Shown here: in pieces, positions 1 through 7,350 of the stretch
Position numbering within the stretch: the first letter of the stretch is position 1
How the letters are laid out: each line of letters opens with the position of its first letter
Source: an uncultured Clostridia bacterium
GTDB lineage: Bacteria > Bacillota > Clostridia > Saccharofermentanales > Saccharofermentanaceae
Assembly (NCBI GenBank): GCA_946545505.1
Contig: CAMNNN010000016.1
Location: forward strand, 1-12,713
Reading direction: 5' to 3'
Length of the DNA: 12,713 nt
The notes under the pieces: generated by a model
Database searches by the model: none
Seen by the model: the letters and a program-made list of their open reading frames with translations, nothing else
Told to the model about the DNA's origin: nothing
Position numbers and translations under genes: made by a program

Positions 1-1093
1 TACCGATAACGATTACGATGACATCGAGGTCCTCCGGCATTATGCTGTCCGTTATAAGAAGCACAATAAGCGCGAACACTCTGTATATCATCGCGACCTT
101 GTTGATAAAGAACAGCTTGGATGTCCTTAAGTTCTCGAACAGATGCATATGGAAGAACGCCGTGGAACCCCAGCCTCTCTTATACACTTCCCTGCCGACT
201 ACTGCAGTTCTCGCGATACCGGTATTAACGGCTTCAACTCCCGCCTGGCTCGCCTCTACGATCTCGACTATCCTGCTGGTATTAAGCACGGCTGTCTCAT
301 AGAAATCGAACTTGCCCTTGCGGTAGAGTACCACCGTTATGATCCAGAGCACTACATAAAGAATGACAACGGCAGGCAGATAAGAGCTGCTGCCACGAAG
401 CATTCCCTTGTAGAACAATCCGATCCATCCTGCTATAGGAAACATATCAGCCCATCCGGAGTTGCCCGCAATCGTAAGATTCTCCACGAGGCTTGCTGAA
501 CGCACCGCATCGAACGAACCGTATACACCGATAAGGTCCCTGATTACCAATGCGATGAATAATCCGTTAAGCGCCAGAAGCCCTGTTACGGCAACGACCT
601 TAGGCCATATCTTATCCGTAAACCTCGCACTGATGAACGAAGTGATCATGAATGTCAGCGACATAATAAAGAATGCTTCGACCACGAAGGCCGCCATATC
701 AGCCGCCGTGAATCCGATCCACCACTTAAGCACGGGTGAGTTGACGCATATAAGCCAGATAAATACCAGAAGGCTTCCTATGCCGTACGGGAAGGACACG
801 AACAGGTTAAATACTCTTGTGAACGGAGCGGCAAACTGGAATGTCATATCCGCAGGATTATACCCGAGGATACCGCTTCTGAAACCCGTCACGAATGCAT
901 AATCGAATGCGAGTATCAGCATCAGTGTCAGCACACCGAGAACAGTATCCTGCGAACGCGGGATCAGATTATACGGGATATCCTCCAGGTGCATTACCGT
1001 ATAAACAGCAGAAAAAATGCCGACAACAGCAACGATGTCGGCAATAGGCTTACGCTTGACAGTTATGAGTAATCTGTAAAGATATGCTCTCAC
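1..1093 (-). CDS. Putative ABC exporter membrane protein (partial, C-terminus off the left edge)
   Basis: Open for 364 codons from a GTG start to the window edge. It is a polytopic membrane protein with basic N-terminal residues (RAYLYRLLITVKRK), several hydrophobic spans, and a tail running past the edge. A segment around residues 75-95 (YNPADMTFQFAAPFTR) resembles the 'ADV-F-FPAP' signature I associate with the putative ABC exporter family (Pfam ABC_export). The part near residues 320-345 (WGSTAFFHMHLFENLRTSK) also fits that family's loop before its later spans. The GTG overlaps the nfnB stop as GTGA, which suggests translational coupling. No good ribosome site precedes it, and the next in-frame ATG is about 35 codons in. 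Such proteins normally work with a separate ATPase; none is next to it here, so one may lie beyond the left edge. Coding is read directly; the family call is from memory of motifs. Confidence 0.72.
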   Translation of the reverse strand, partial: MRAYLYRLLITVKRKPIADIVAVVGIFSAVYTVMHLEDIPYNLIPRSQDTVLGVLTLMLILAFDYAFVTGFRSGILGYNPADMTFQFAAPFTRVFNLFVSFPYGIGSLLVFIWLICVNSPVLKWWIGFTAADMAAFVVEAFFIMSLTFMITSFISARFTDKIWPKVVAVTGLLALNGLFIALVIRDLIGVYGSFDAVRSASLVENLTIAGNSGWADMFPIAGWIGLFYKGMLRGSSSYLPAVVILYVVLWIITVVLYRKGKFDFYETAVLNTSRIVEIVEASQAGVEAVNTGIARTAVVGREVYKRGWGSTAFFHMHLFENLRTSKLFFINKVAMIYRVFALIVLLITDSIMPEDLDVIVIVIG

Positions 1094-2481
1094 TTAGACT
1101 TTATGTACTCATCGATACCCTTGGCTGCAGCCTTACCTGCACCCATAGCGAGGATAACCGTAGCAGCACCGGTAACGGCGTCACCGCCTGCGAAGACACC
1201 TTCCTTGGATGTCTTTCCGAACTCCTCATCTGCAACGATACACTTCCACTTATTCGTCTCAAGACCTTCAGTAGTGGAAGCAATGAGAGGATTAGGTGAA
1301 GTACCGAGAGCCATGATAACGGCATCTGTCGGCAGCTCAAATTCTGAACCTTCGATAACTACAGGTCTTCTTCTGCCGGAAGCATCGGGCTCGCCGAGTT
1401 CCATTCTTACGCACTTCATACCTGTTACGTTGTTATCGTCATCAGAGAGGATCTCGACCGGGTTCGTGAGAAGTTCGAACTTGATGCCCTCTTCCTTAGC
1501 GTGCTCGACCTCTTCTGCTCTTGCAGGAAGCTCAGCAGCGGATCTTCTGTAAACGATAGTAACTTCAGCACCGAGTCTCAAAGCTGTTCTCGCAGCATCC
1601 ATGGCAACATTACCGCCGCCTACGACTGCTACCTTAGAAGGCTTGAAGATAGGTGTATCTGAATCATCACGGAAAGCCTTCATGAGGTTGTTACGTGTGA
1701 GGTACTCGTTCGCAGAGAATACACCCTTCGCATTCTCGCCGGGGATCTTCATGAACATGGGAAGTCCTGCGCCGGAACCGATGAATACAGCCTCGAATCC
1801 CTCATCCTTCATGAGTTCATCGATAGTAACGGACTTACCGATAACTACATTAGTCTCGATCTTAACGCCGAGTGCCTTTACGTTCTCTACTTCTGGAGCA
1901 ACTACCTTCTCCTTGGGAAGACGGAACTCGGGGATACCGTAAGTAAGTACTCCGCCCGCCTCGTGCAAAGCCTCGAAAATAGTTACATCGTAACCTAACT
2001 TCGCGAGGTCACCGGCACATGTAAGGCCTGCAGGACCGGAACCGATAACTGCTACCTTGTGGCCGTTAGAGGGCTCCGTCACCTTCATCTTTGTTCCTTC
2101 TTCTCTGGCGCGGTCAGCTACATATCTCTCAAGCTTACCGATGGACACGGCATCACCCTTGATACCTCTTATGCACTGAGCCTCACACTGTGTTTCCTGA
2201 GGACATACACGTCCGCATACAGCAGGAAGTGATGAAGACTCCGTGAGGATCTCGTAGGATTTCTTGAAGTCTTTATCCTTAAGAGCTGTTATGAAGCCCG
2301 GGATGTTGATCTGAACGGGACATCCGCTTACGCATCTGGGGTTCTTGCAGTTAAGGCATCTTGCAGCCTCAACAACAGCTTCCTCTTCCGTATATCCAAG
2401 GCAGACCTCTTCAAAATTTGTCGCTCTGACCTTAGGCTCCTGCTCGCTTATCGGTACTCTGTCAAATCCGGGTGCACCCAT
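1090..2481 (-). CDS. nfnB: NfnB-type FAD/Fe-S subunit (GltD-like; usually auto-named glutamate synthase GltA)
   Basis: 463 residues, the usual length for homotetrameric 'GltA'/SudA/NfnB proteins. An N-terminal Fe-S domain carries two cysteine groups (C42, C45, C50, C54 and C89, C93, C99, C103), expected to hold two [4Fe-4S] clusters. An FAD-binding GSGPAG (147-152), an NADP-binding GGGNVA (288-293) and a C-terminal FAD segment (GVFAGGDAVTGAATVILAMG) follow. The gene is tightly coupled to the upstream nfnA: its ATG shares one base with the nfnA stop (TAATG), and a GGAGGTGA ribosome site sits inside the last nfnA codons (2488-2495). With NfnA it should form the cytoplasmic electron-bifurcating complex coupling NADH, NADPH and ferredoxin. 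No glutamate synthase large subunit is present, which argues against a GOGAT role. An alternative in this family is sulfide dehydrogenase (SudAB), the same protein under an older name. Confidence 0.9.
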   Translation of the reverse strand: MGAPGFDRVPISEQEPKVRATNFEEVCLGYTEEEAVVEAARCLNCKNPRCVSGCPVQINIPGFITALKDKDFKKSYEILTESSSLPAVCGRVCPQETQCEAQCIRGIKGDAVSIGKLERYVADRAREEGTKMKVTEPSNGHKVAVIGSGPAGLTCAGDLAKLGYDVTIFEALHEAGGVLTYGIPEFRLPKEKVVAPEVENVKALGVKIETNVVIGKSVTIDELMKDEGFEAVFIGSGAGLPMFMKIPGENAKGVFSANEYLTRNNLMKAFRDDSDTPIFKPSKVAVVGGGNVAMDAARTALRLGAEVTIVYRRSAAELPARAEEVEHAKEEGIKFELLTNPVEILSDDDNNVTGMKCVRMELGEPDASGRRRPVVIEGSEFELPTDAVIMALGTSPNPLIASTTEGLETNKWKCIVADEEFGKTSKEGVFAGGDAVTGAATVILAMGAGKAAAKGIDEYIKSK

Positions 2482-3368
2482 TACTTGTCACCTCCGCAGT
2501 TTCCGCATCCGCCGTGATGCGTCTTTCCTTCTTCAAGTGCCAGAAGAGCCTCGCCCTCCTGAGTCTTATAAAGTCTCATTCTTCCCATAGCCTCATCGAA
2601 GTTAACCTTATAACCGTCAAACTCCGGGCCATCGATACATGCGAACTTGATCTCGTCGCCGACAGTCAGTCTGCAGGCTCCGCACATACCGGTACCGTCA
2701 ACCATGATAGGGTTCATGGAAACGATTGTGGGAATATCGAATTTCTTAGTTGTGAGTACGCAGAACTTCATCATGATCATAGGTCCAATAGCTACGCACA
2801 AATCATACTTCTTACCTTCGGCGACGAGGTCCTCGATTACCTTGGTAACCATACCGGAACGGCCGTAGGAACCGTCATCGGTCGTGATATAGAGGTTGCC
2901 TGCGACCTTGCTCATCTCCTCTTCGAGGATGACGAGATCCTTGGTCTTGGCACCGACGATAACGTCAGCATCTATACCATGCTCATGCAGCCACTTGACC
3001 TGGGGATATACGGGAGCAGTTCCGAGGCCTCCCGCTACGAAGAGAATCTTCTTTTTCTTAACTTCTTCGATATCATCAGTAACGAGTTCCGAAGGCTGTC
3101 CGAGAGGACCTACTACATCGTGGAATCCCTGACCTTCTTCGAGGTCCATCATTCTCTTAGTGGATGCACCGATCGTCTGAACAACAATGGTTATCATTCC
3201 GGCTTCGCGGTCGTAATCACAGATGGTAAGGGGGATTCTCTCTCCGTTCTCATCTATCCTGACGATCAAAAACTGTCCCGGCTGGCAATACTGAGCCACA
3301 CGGGGAGCCTCGACATCCATGAGGAAGATCGAGGGGCACAGCACCTTCTTCTTCTTAATCAGATACAT
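2481..3368 (-). CDS. nfnA: NfnA-type ferredoxin-NADP+ reductase subunit (FAD/NAD, [2Fe-2S])
   Basis: 295 residues of the PyrK/SudB/NfnA fold. The FAD-binding RIPLTI lies at 44-49, and the NAD-binding GGLGTAP at 113-119. The [2Fe-2S] site is D224, C229, C232, C244: aspartate stands where the related dihydroorotate dehydrogenase subunit PyrK has its first cysteine, which is a hallmark of NfnA. The neighbouring partner is nfnB, and no pyrD is nearby, so this is not PyrK. In the complex this subunit binds NAD(H) and its FAD, and passes electrons through the cluster. The last 12 residues (HHGGCGNCGGDK) add a CxxC after the family core. The start is supported by AGGAGG about 11 bases upstream. A candidate promoter and a short inverted repeat lie in the gap before it. 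Confidence 0.9.
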   Translation of the reverse strand: MYLIKKKKVLCPSIFLMDVEAPRVAQYCQPGQFLIVRIDENGERIPLTICDYDREAGMITIVVQTIGASTKRMMDLEEGQGFHDVVGPLGQPSELVTDDIEEVKKKKILFVAGGLGTAPVYPQVKWLHEHGIDADVIVGAKTKDLVILEEEMSKVAGNLYITTDDGSYGRSGMVTKVIEDLVAEGKKYDLCVAIGPMIMMKFCVLTTKKFDIPTIVSMNPIMVDGTGMCGACRLTVGDEIKFACIDGPEFDGYKVNFDEAMGRMRLYKTQEGEALLALEEGKTHHGGCGNCGGDK

Positions 3369-3445
3369 AACTGACGGAACCTCCTGCTCAAAGGCATAAA
3401 CTCCTTAGAGTTTAACACTTAATTCGTATGTAGTTCAATTATTAA
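3369..3445 (-). promoter_or_regulatory. Candidate nfnAB promoter with a 7-bp inverted repeat
   Basis: This 77-base gap is the only sizeable break in the minus-strand array. On the minus strand it reads TTGAAC, then 18 bases, then TAAACT: a passable -35/-10 pair (both 4 of 6). The TAAACT is also the left arm of a perfect inverted repeat TAAACTC-TAAG-GAGTTTA (3397-3414). The repeat has no T-run after it on the minus strand, so it is a poor terminator. It could be an operator over the -10 or a small leader hairpin. The box match is weak, and read-through from the ABC operon is equally possible. Confidence 0.35.
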
Positions 3446-4486
3446 TCAGAAGAAAAATGGCGGGAAGAACATCGAGACGGTTCTTAATACCGGGCTGTAG
3501 ACAGACAGGTTCATGAGAACTCCGCCGAAGATGAACGACAGGATAAGATATGTCGGAAGCACCGCTGCGAAGATACCGCTCTTCTTCCCGTGCGCAGGAA
3601 GAAGTTCGATAACGGAAGCGACGATGAATGCCAGGATAATGCACACCAGACTGTAGAGCAGGATATGCCCTATGGAGAACTCAGATCCCGATATGATGAA
3701 ACTGATAATTCCGATTAAGATGACCGGTATGACATGCGCCGCCGGCAGGATGAGGCCCATGATAAGTCTCTCTACTTTACTCATTCTCATATAAAGCTTA
3801 TTGTCACAGTCATTAAGATAAGACAGGGCTCCGAGAAGTGCTGCCATCCACAGGAAGAATCCTGCGAATTTATATACTGGAATCGCGATCTTCTCCGTAT
3901 TGGTTATCTCGTTATACTCGATGCTCTCGAGAGTCTCGAGGCGGTAGATCATATTACTGTGGAGGTACACATCGAAGATATCCCTTATCGATTCCTCATA
4001 CCCTGCAGTTAATTCGACATCACTTCTTTCAACCGTGTCATACATTACGCGGAGTGCGAAGCGGGGGAACAGCTTCATGAACACCTCTTCCGATGACATG
4101 AGGGGCAATGTCGATGAAGGCGTGGTAATTACCGTGATATCGGGAACGCTGCGCATTGATGCGCTCTTGTCCATGAGGCCCTCTGGAAGTATGAATCCGG
4201 TATTTGCCTTACCTGCGGCAAGATCCGAATACATCTCAGTCTCTGTCTCAACTTCATAGAAGTCGAAGATGGAACCCATCTCACACATATCCTCTACGGC
4301 AGCCCTAGTATCCTCATCATCATCGAGATTAAGAATGGCAACGGGGATGTAAGCCGAGGACTTCTGGGAAGGCATTGCGACAGCTGCTACCGCGAGTGCG
4401 ATTAATATCAGAGCCATGCCGTACAGGTACGGGTTAAGGAAGCTTCTCTTGGAGGACAGGTAGAGACGGTTCAGGAAGATTCTCAT
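3446..4486 (-). CDS. ABC-2 type transporter permease, second subunit
   Basis: 346 residues. One span near 17-37 is followed by a soluble loop to about residue 205 that should lie outside the membrane. Four or five further spans come after it (for example around FFLWMAALLGALSYL and ILLYSLVCIILAFIVASVIELL). This is the ABC-2 permease layout (ABC2_membrane_3/YhgE-like). The loop phrase VAILNLDDDED and a later 'TGFILPEG' are typical, matching the 'AGLIIPEG' of its sister gene. The ATG overlaps the previous permease as ATGA, with GGAGG (4501-4497) ten bases ahead, so the two are translated together and probably form a heterodimer with the ATPase. The protein ends abruptly at FFPPFFF, where relatives usually run further. 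Reading past the TGA gives only about eight more codons, so no simple frameshift explains it. Substrate unknown. Confidence 0.85.
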   Translation of the reverse strand: MRIFLNRLYLSSKRSFLNPYLYGMALILIALAVAAVAMPSQKSSAYIPVAILNLDDDEDTRAAVEDMCEMGSIFDFYEVETETEMYSDLAAGKANTGFILPEGLMDKSASMRSVPDITVITTPSSTLPLMSSEEVFMKLFPRFALRVMYDTVERSDVELTAGYEESIRDIFDVYLHSNMIYRLETLESIEYNEITNTEKIAIPVYKFAGFFLWMAALLGALSYLNDCDNKLYMRMSKVERLIMGLILPAAHVIPVILIGIISFIISGSEFSIGHILLYSLVCIILAFIVASVIELLPAHGKKSGIFAAVLPTYLILSFIFGGVLMNLSVYSPVLRTVSMFFPPFFF

Positions 4487-5568
4487 GAGAACATCGCCTC
4501 CAGTGTGAAGTCTATTACATACTTAAGCGGGTTATAAACCGCACCCTCCTGCAGGAAACGCGGCAGGAACTCGAGCGGAAGTAAGCCGCCTGCAAGATAC
4601 ATCAGCACCGTAAACGCAGCGAAAGAGATATATGCCGCAGATACGGGAGACTTGAACAAGTAGCTCACGCCGGTAACGATAAATGCTATGAGTGCGATTA
4701 TAGGCATCATGCGTACAAGAGCCATAAGACTGATACCGATGCTCGTGAAGTGAAGTCCAATGATTATGACCGCGAAAGCTATATACATCATGACGGCTAC
4801 GGAAAAAGCCTCAGTCAGAAAGAAAACTACAGGCGGAACGCCCGACAGTTTGGCACGTGCGATGAAAGCGGGATTTGAACCCTTGCAGAAGTATGCAAAT
4901 ACGAATACCGACAGAAGCAATACATACACGAGTACCGCACCTGCGATCTTCTGTGTGAGCGTGAAAGTAGTAATGGAATCGACGGACTCATACTCGAACA
5001 TATTAAGTCTGTCGAGAGCATAACCTAACTCCCTGGTACGAACTTCCTCCGTAAGATCCATCGTAAGGCCATACTCGACTCCTTCCTGATCGCAGAAGGT
5101 ATAGATGGTCTGCGTACATGCCTGGCCGACCCCGAGGTCATTCGCGAGGACCAGCATAACGTCTTTTACCACCTGCTCATCGAATGTATCCGCAGACTTG
5201 AATACGACTTCAAGATCGATATTCTCACCGGAGAAAATACCGGAAGCAAAGCCTTCGGGAATTATAAGACCTGCAACTACCTCTTCATCGTCTACCGCTT
5301 CCCTGACCTCTTCAGGAGAATCGCACTCGACGAAGTTTACGGTATTCTCGATACTGTTCATGTTGGCTATAAGCGAGAAGCCTGCCGAGTTAAGCGAATT
5401 GTCCGCAGGCACGAAGCAAGCGACCTTTACCATCGAGAATGCTCCGTCCTTGAACAGGACATTCTCTCCGAAGAATGCGAATGCAAGCGCCGCGAGTCCG
5501 AGCGCTATAAAATATGCCGCCACATAGGGCATGAATACGAGGATACGCTTGAATGCGACCTTAAGCAT
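4483..5568 (-). CDS. ABC-2 type transporter permease, first subunit
   Basis: 361 residues with the same plan as its downstream partner. One span near 12-35 precedes a large extracytoplasmic region to about residue 205, then about five spans, ending in the ABC-2-like tail VYNPLKYVIDFTLEAMFS. The loop contains 'VAGLIIPEGF', shared in form with the partner's 'TGFILPEG', so the two permeases look like old duplicates. Its ATG lies inside the ATPase gene (8-base overlap, ATGCTTAA) with GAGGT five bases ahead (5578-5574), giving a tight ATPase-permease-permease unit. The exported substrate cannot be told from sequence. The paired extracytoplasmic loops suggest a surface-acting role such as peptide, lipid or envelope-factor export. 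Confidence in the family is high, in the substrate nil. Confidence 0.86.
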   Translation of the reverse strand: MLKVAFKRILVFMPYVAAYFIALGLAALAFAFFGENVLFKDGAFSMVKVACFVPADNSLNSAGFSLIANMNSIENTVNFVECDSPEEVREAVDDEEVVAGLIIPEGFASGIFSGENIDLEVVFKSADTFDEQVVKDVMLVLANDLGVGQACTQTIYTFCDQEGVEYGLTMDLTEEVRTRELGYALDRLNMFEYESVDSITTFTLTQKIAGAVLVYVLLLSVFVFAYFCKGSNPAFIARAKLSGVPPVVFFLTEAFSVAVMMYIAFAVIIIGLHFTSIGISLMALVRMMPIIALIAFIVTGVSYLFKSPVSAAYISFAAFTVLMYLAGGLLPLEFLPRFLQEGAVYNPLKYVIDFTLEAMFS

Positions 5569-6190
5569 TGATTACCTCGGCCACAGGTCTTGATTTGTCA
5601 ATCTGAACGCTCTTGCCGTCCTTAAGGTGATATACCTTATCGCAGTGCTCAAAGACCTCAGCCTCGTGGCTCGCGATAAAGATGATGCCGCCGTTGGCCT
5701 TAAAGGCATCAATGAACTTAAGAATGTCGCTCTTGGCCGGGATATCGAGAGCCGCGAGAGGCTCATCCATAAGAAGAATATCAGGACCCGTGATGATAAC
5801 GGAAGCGAGAGCGAGACGCTTCTTCATTCCGCCTGACATATTACGGACCTTAACATTAATGAAGTCGCTAACCTTGAGAATGGATAATTCGGGTCCCTTA
5901 AGGGCATTCATGATGTCGTCCTTCTTCATCGATGTCCACATGAGGATGTTATCGTAAGCCGTAAGCTCATCGATAAGCGCATTCTCCTGAGTAACGAAGC
6001 CTATCTTGCCTTCGGCACTTATCTTGCCCGAAGCCGGTTTCTTGATGCCTGCGATGGCAGAAAGAAGCGTAGACTTACCCGAACCGTTAAGACCGAGAAG
6101 ACCGATACACTCACCACTTTGTGCCTGTATATTGACTCCCGTAAGAACAGTCTTCTTATACTTCACACTGACATTATCTATCGTGATCAT
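5561..6190 (-). CDS. ABC transporter ATP-binding protein
   Basis: A half-size ATPase of 209 residues with every motif intact: Walker A (GLNGSGKST), Q-loop (VTQEN), signature MSGGMKKR, Walker B ILLMDEP and the switch histidine in SHEAE. It should drive the two permeases that follow and overlap it. I start it at the ATG at 6190, giving MITIDNVSVKY, because GGAGG (6200-6196) lies five bases ahead. The in-frame ATG at 6202 would add MEDK, but it has no usable ribosome site and would itself contain the GGAGG. The gene follows the lysozyme gene by 27 bases, so it is likely in its operon. The class (ABC-A/ABC-2 exporter type) is inferred from the permease partners. Confidence 0.93.
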   Translation of the reverse strand: MITIDNVSVKYKKTVLTGVNIQAQSGECIGLLGLNGSGKSTLLSAIAGIKKPASGKISAEGKIGFVTQENALIDELTAYDNILMWTSMKKDDIMNALKGPELSILKVSDFINVKVRNMSGGMKKRLALASVIITGPDILLMDEPLAALDIPAKSDILKFIDAFKANGGIIFIASHEAEVFEHCDKVYHLKDGKSVQIDKSRPVAEVINA

Positions 6191-6195
6191 CTTAT

Positions 6196-6200
6196 CCTCC
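6196..6200 (-). promoter_or_regulatory. Ribosome binding site that decides the ATPase start
   Basis: GGAGG on the minus strand, five bases before the ATG at 6190. It overlaps the competing upstream ATG at 6202, which has only AAGGG directly abutting it, too close to serve. Confidence 0.7.
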
Positions 6201-6217
6201 ATCCCTTATGACACTGA

Positions 6218-7324
6218 TTACGGAAGCTGTCCGTAATACAGGTTCATATCAACATAAGCATCGATACCGGGCACACTTCCCGTGCAGCTTTGCTGCCAGT
6301 ATGAATAAATGCCTGAATAGTCTGTCTGTGATGTGTAATGGGCAAGCCATACATTCTCTATATCGTCATCCCAGATGATGTCGAATATAAACTTGCTTCC
6401 GTAAATCATGGAGGAATAACCCCTCGCCTCGATCTGCGACTCGAACGCATCATAGAGCTCGTTGATACCGACGATACTGAGCTTATATTTCTGGAAGTTA
6501 CTGAAGAAATTCTCCCAGTCGAATACGATGGGAAGATCTACCTGATAACTGTCGGCAAGATCGCACATCAGATCTGCCAGGGCAGTAACATCTTCTACGG
6601 TGTTATCAGTAGTATATACGTAGATGCCGATGGGGATTCCGGCAGCATTCGCGCCTTCCATATTCGTTCTGAAATACTCATCCTCATGGAACTCGCCCTC
6701 ACTCGACCATCCGGCTCTTATAAAAGCGAATTCGCAGCCGGCGGCTGCTACCTGCTGCCAGTCGATCGCACCCTGCCACTTCGATACGTCGATTCCGTAA
6801 TGGATATTCTCTCCGGGATATGCTGCCATGAAGTCAGCAAAGGCCGTGGCGTTGGTCGTGGAAGTGCCTGTATTATCTCCGCCTGAACCTGTATCGACAG
6901 GCTCATATACAGTTACGTTGATATAGTCGGAAGTCGAATTGCCTTCATCATCGACGATGGTCAGATTCAGAGGATATGAACCTGTCTGTGCAGTATTTAT
7001 GCCGCCGTCAATGATAAGTTCAACTTCAGCATCCATATTGTCGATATAGCTGACATAATCGTTGATATCGAACTCGCCGTTCAGGGCTACCCAGGCATCT
7101 CTGTTGATATTGACAAAGAACGGGGCCGTGTCATCGACGACGGGTGTGGGTTCAGGAGTGGGAGTCGGAGTATCCGTAGGTATGGGACTTATCTCCGGAA
7201 CAGTTTCTCTGGTAGGTGCTGTCTGAACACGGACAGTCTCGATCGCGGGTTCGGAAGAACAGGCGGATAAAGCCGTGACCGCCAGCAGAATGATAATTGA
7301 TCCTAATAATGTTTTTGTCTTCAT
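6218..7324 (-). CDS. Lipoprotein GH25 lysozyme (muramidase) with Ig-like domain
   Basis: 368 residues. The signal peptide ends in a lipobox, LSAC (C22), so the protein should be anchored to the outer face of the membrane. A Pro/Thr-rich linker (about 34-63, with TPTPTPEPTP) spans the wall. An Ig-like beta domain of the DUF5011 kind lies at about 66-142, then a Gly/Thr-rich linker. The GH25 catalytic barrel runs from about 176 to the end. Catalytic-type residues are intact: D179 in DVSKWQG and the D269-x-E271 pair in FDWEN. GH25 enzymes cut the MurNAc-GlcNAc bond of peptidoglycan. It is the first gene of a run with the ABC ATPase and permeases. The start is fixed by the signal peptide, yet no Shine-Dalgarno site precedes it; a TATAAT sits seven bases upstream. 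A role in wall remodelling is inferred. Confidence 0.93.
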   Translation of the reverse strand: MKTKTLLGSIIILLAVTALSACSSEPAIETVRVQTAPTRETVPEISPIPTDTPTPTPEPTPVVDDTAPFFVNINRDAWVALNGEFDINDYVSYIDNMDAEVELIIDGGINTAQTGSYPLNLTIVDDEGNSTSDYINVTVYEPVDTGSGGDNTGTSTTNATAFADFMAAYPGENIHYGIDVSKWQGAIDWQQVAAAGCEFAFIRAGWSSEGEFHEDEYFRTNMEGANAAGIPIGIYVYTTDNTVEDVTALADLMCDLADSYQVDLPIVFDWENFFSNFQKYKLSIVGINELYDAFESQIEARGYSSMIYGSKFIFDIIWDDDIENVWLAHYTSQTDYSGIYSYWQQSCTGSVPGIDAYVDMNLYYGQLP

Positions 7325-7350
7325 GGCAATTATTATATAATAATGTCATG
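7313..7350. promoter_or_regulatory. Divergent, symmetric promoter region with possible leaderless starts
   Basis: A perfect 16-bp palindrome, ATTATTATATAATAAT, fills 7329-7344 between two start codons only 23 bases apart. On the plus strand TATAAT (7336-7341) ends six bases before the ktrB ATG at 7348. On the minus strand TATAAT (7337-7332) ends seven bases before the lysozyme ATG at 7324. A start of transcription about seven bases past a -10 would fall on each ATG, giving mRNAs with little or no leader; neither gene has a Shine-Dalgarno site. On the plus strand, TTGTCT (7315-7320) is a possible -35 with a short 15-base spacer. I found no convincing minus-strand -35. Confidence 0.6.

Noticed and set aside
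1..1093. Plus-strand open frames across the left edge
   Set aside because: The minus strand is open throughout in one frame with membrane-protein composition, so these are shadows.
1090..2481. True glutamate synthase small subunit
   Set aside because: No large subunit is present and the gene is fused in layout to nfnA, which points to the bifurcating transhydrogenase.
2472..3374. Long plus-strand open frame of 300 codons opposite nfnA
   Set aside because: It is antisense to nfnA, which has full family motifs, and its own translation shows no domain; the codon choice of the real gene leaves few antisense stops.
7297..7347. Upstream ktrB start at 7297
   Set aside because: The extra 17 residues overlap the lysozyme signal-peptide region and have no ribosome site; the TATAAT box lies inside them.
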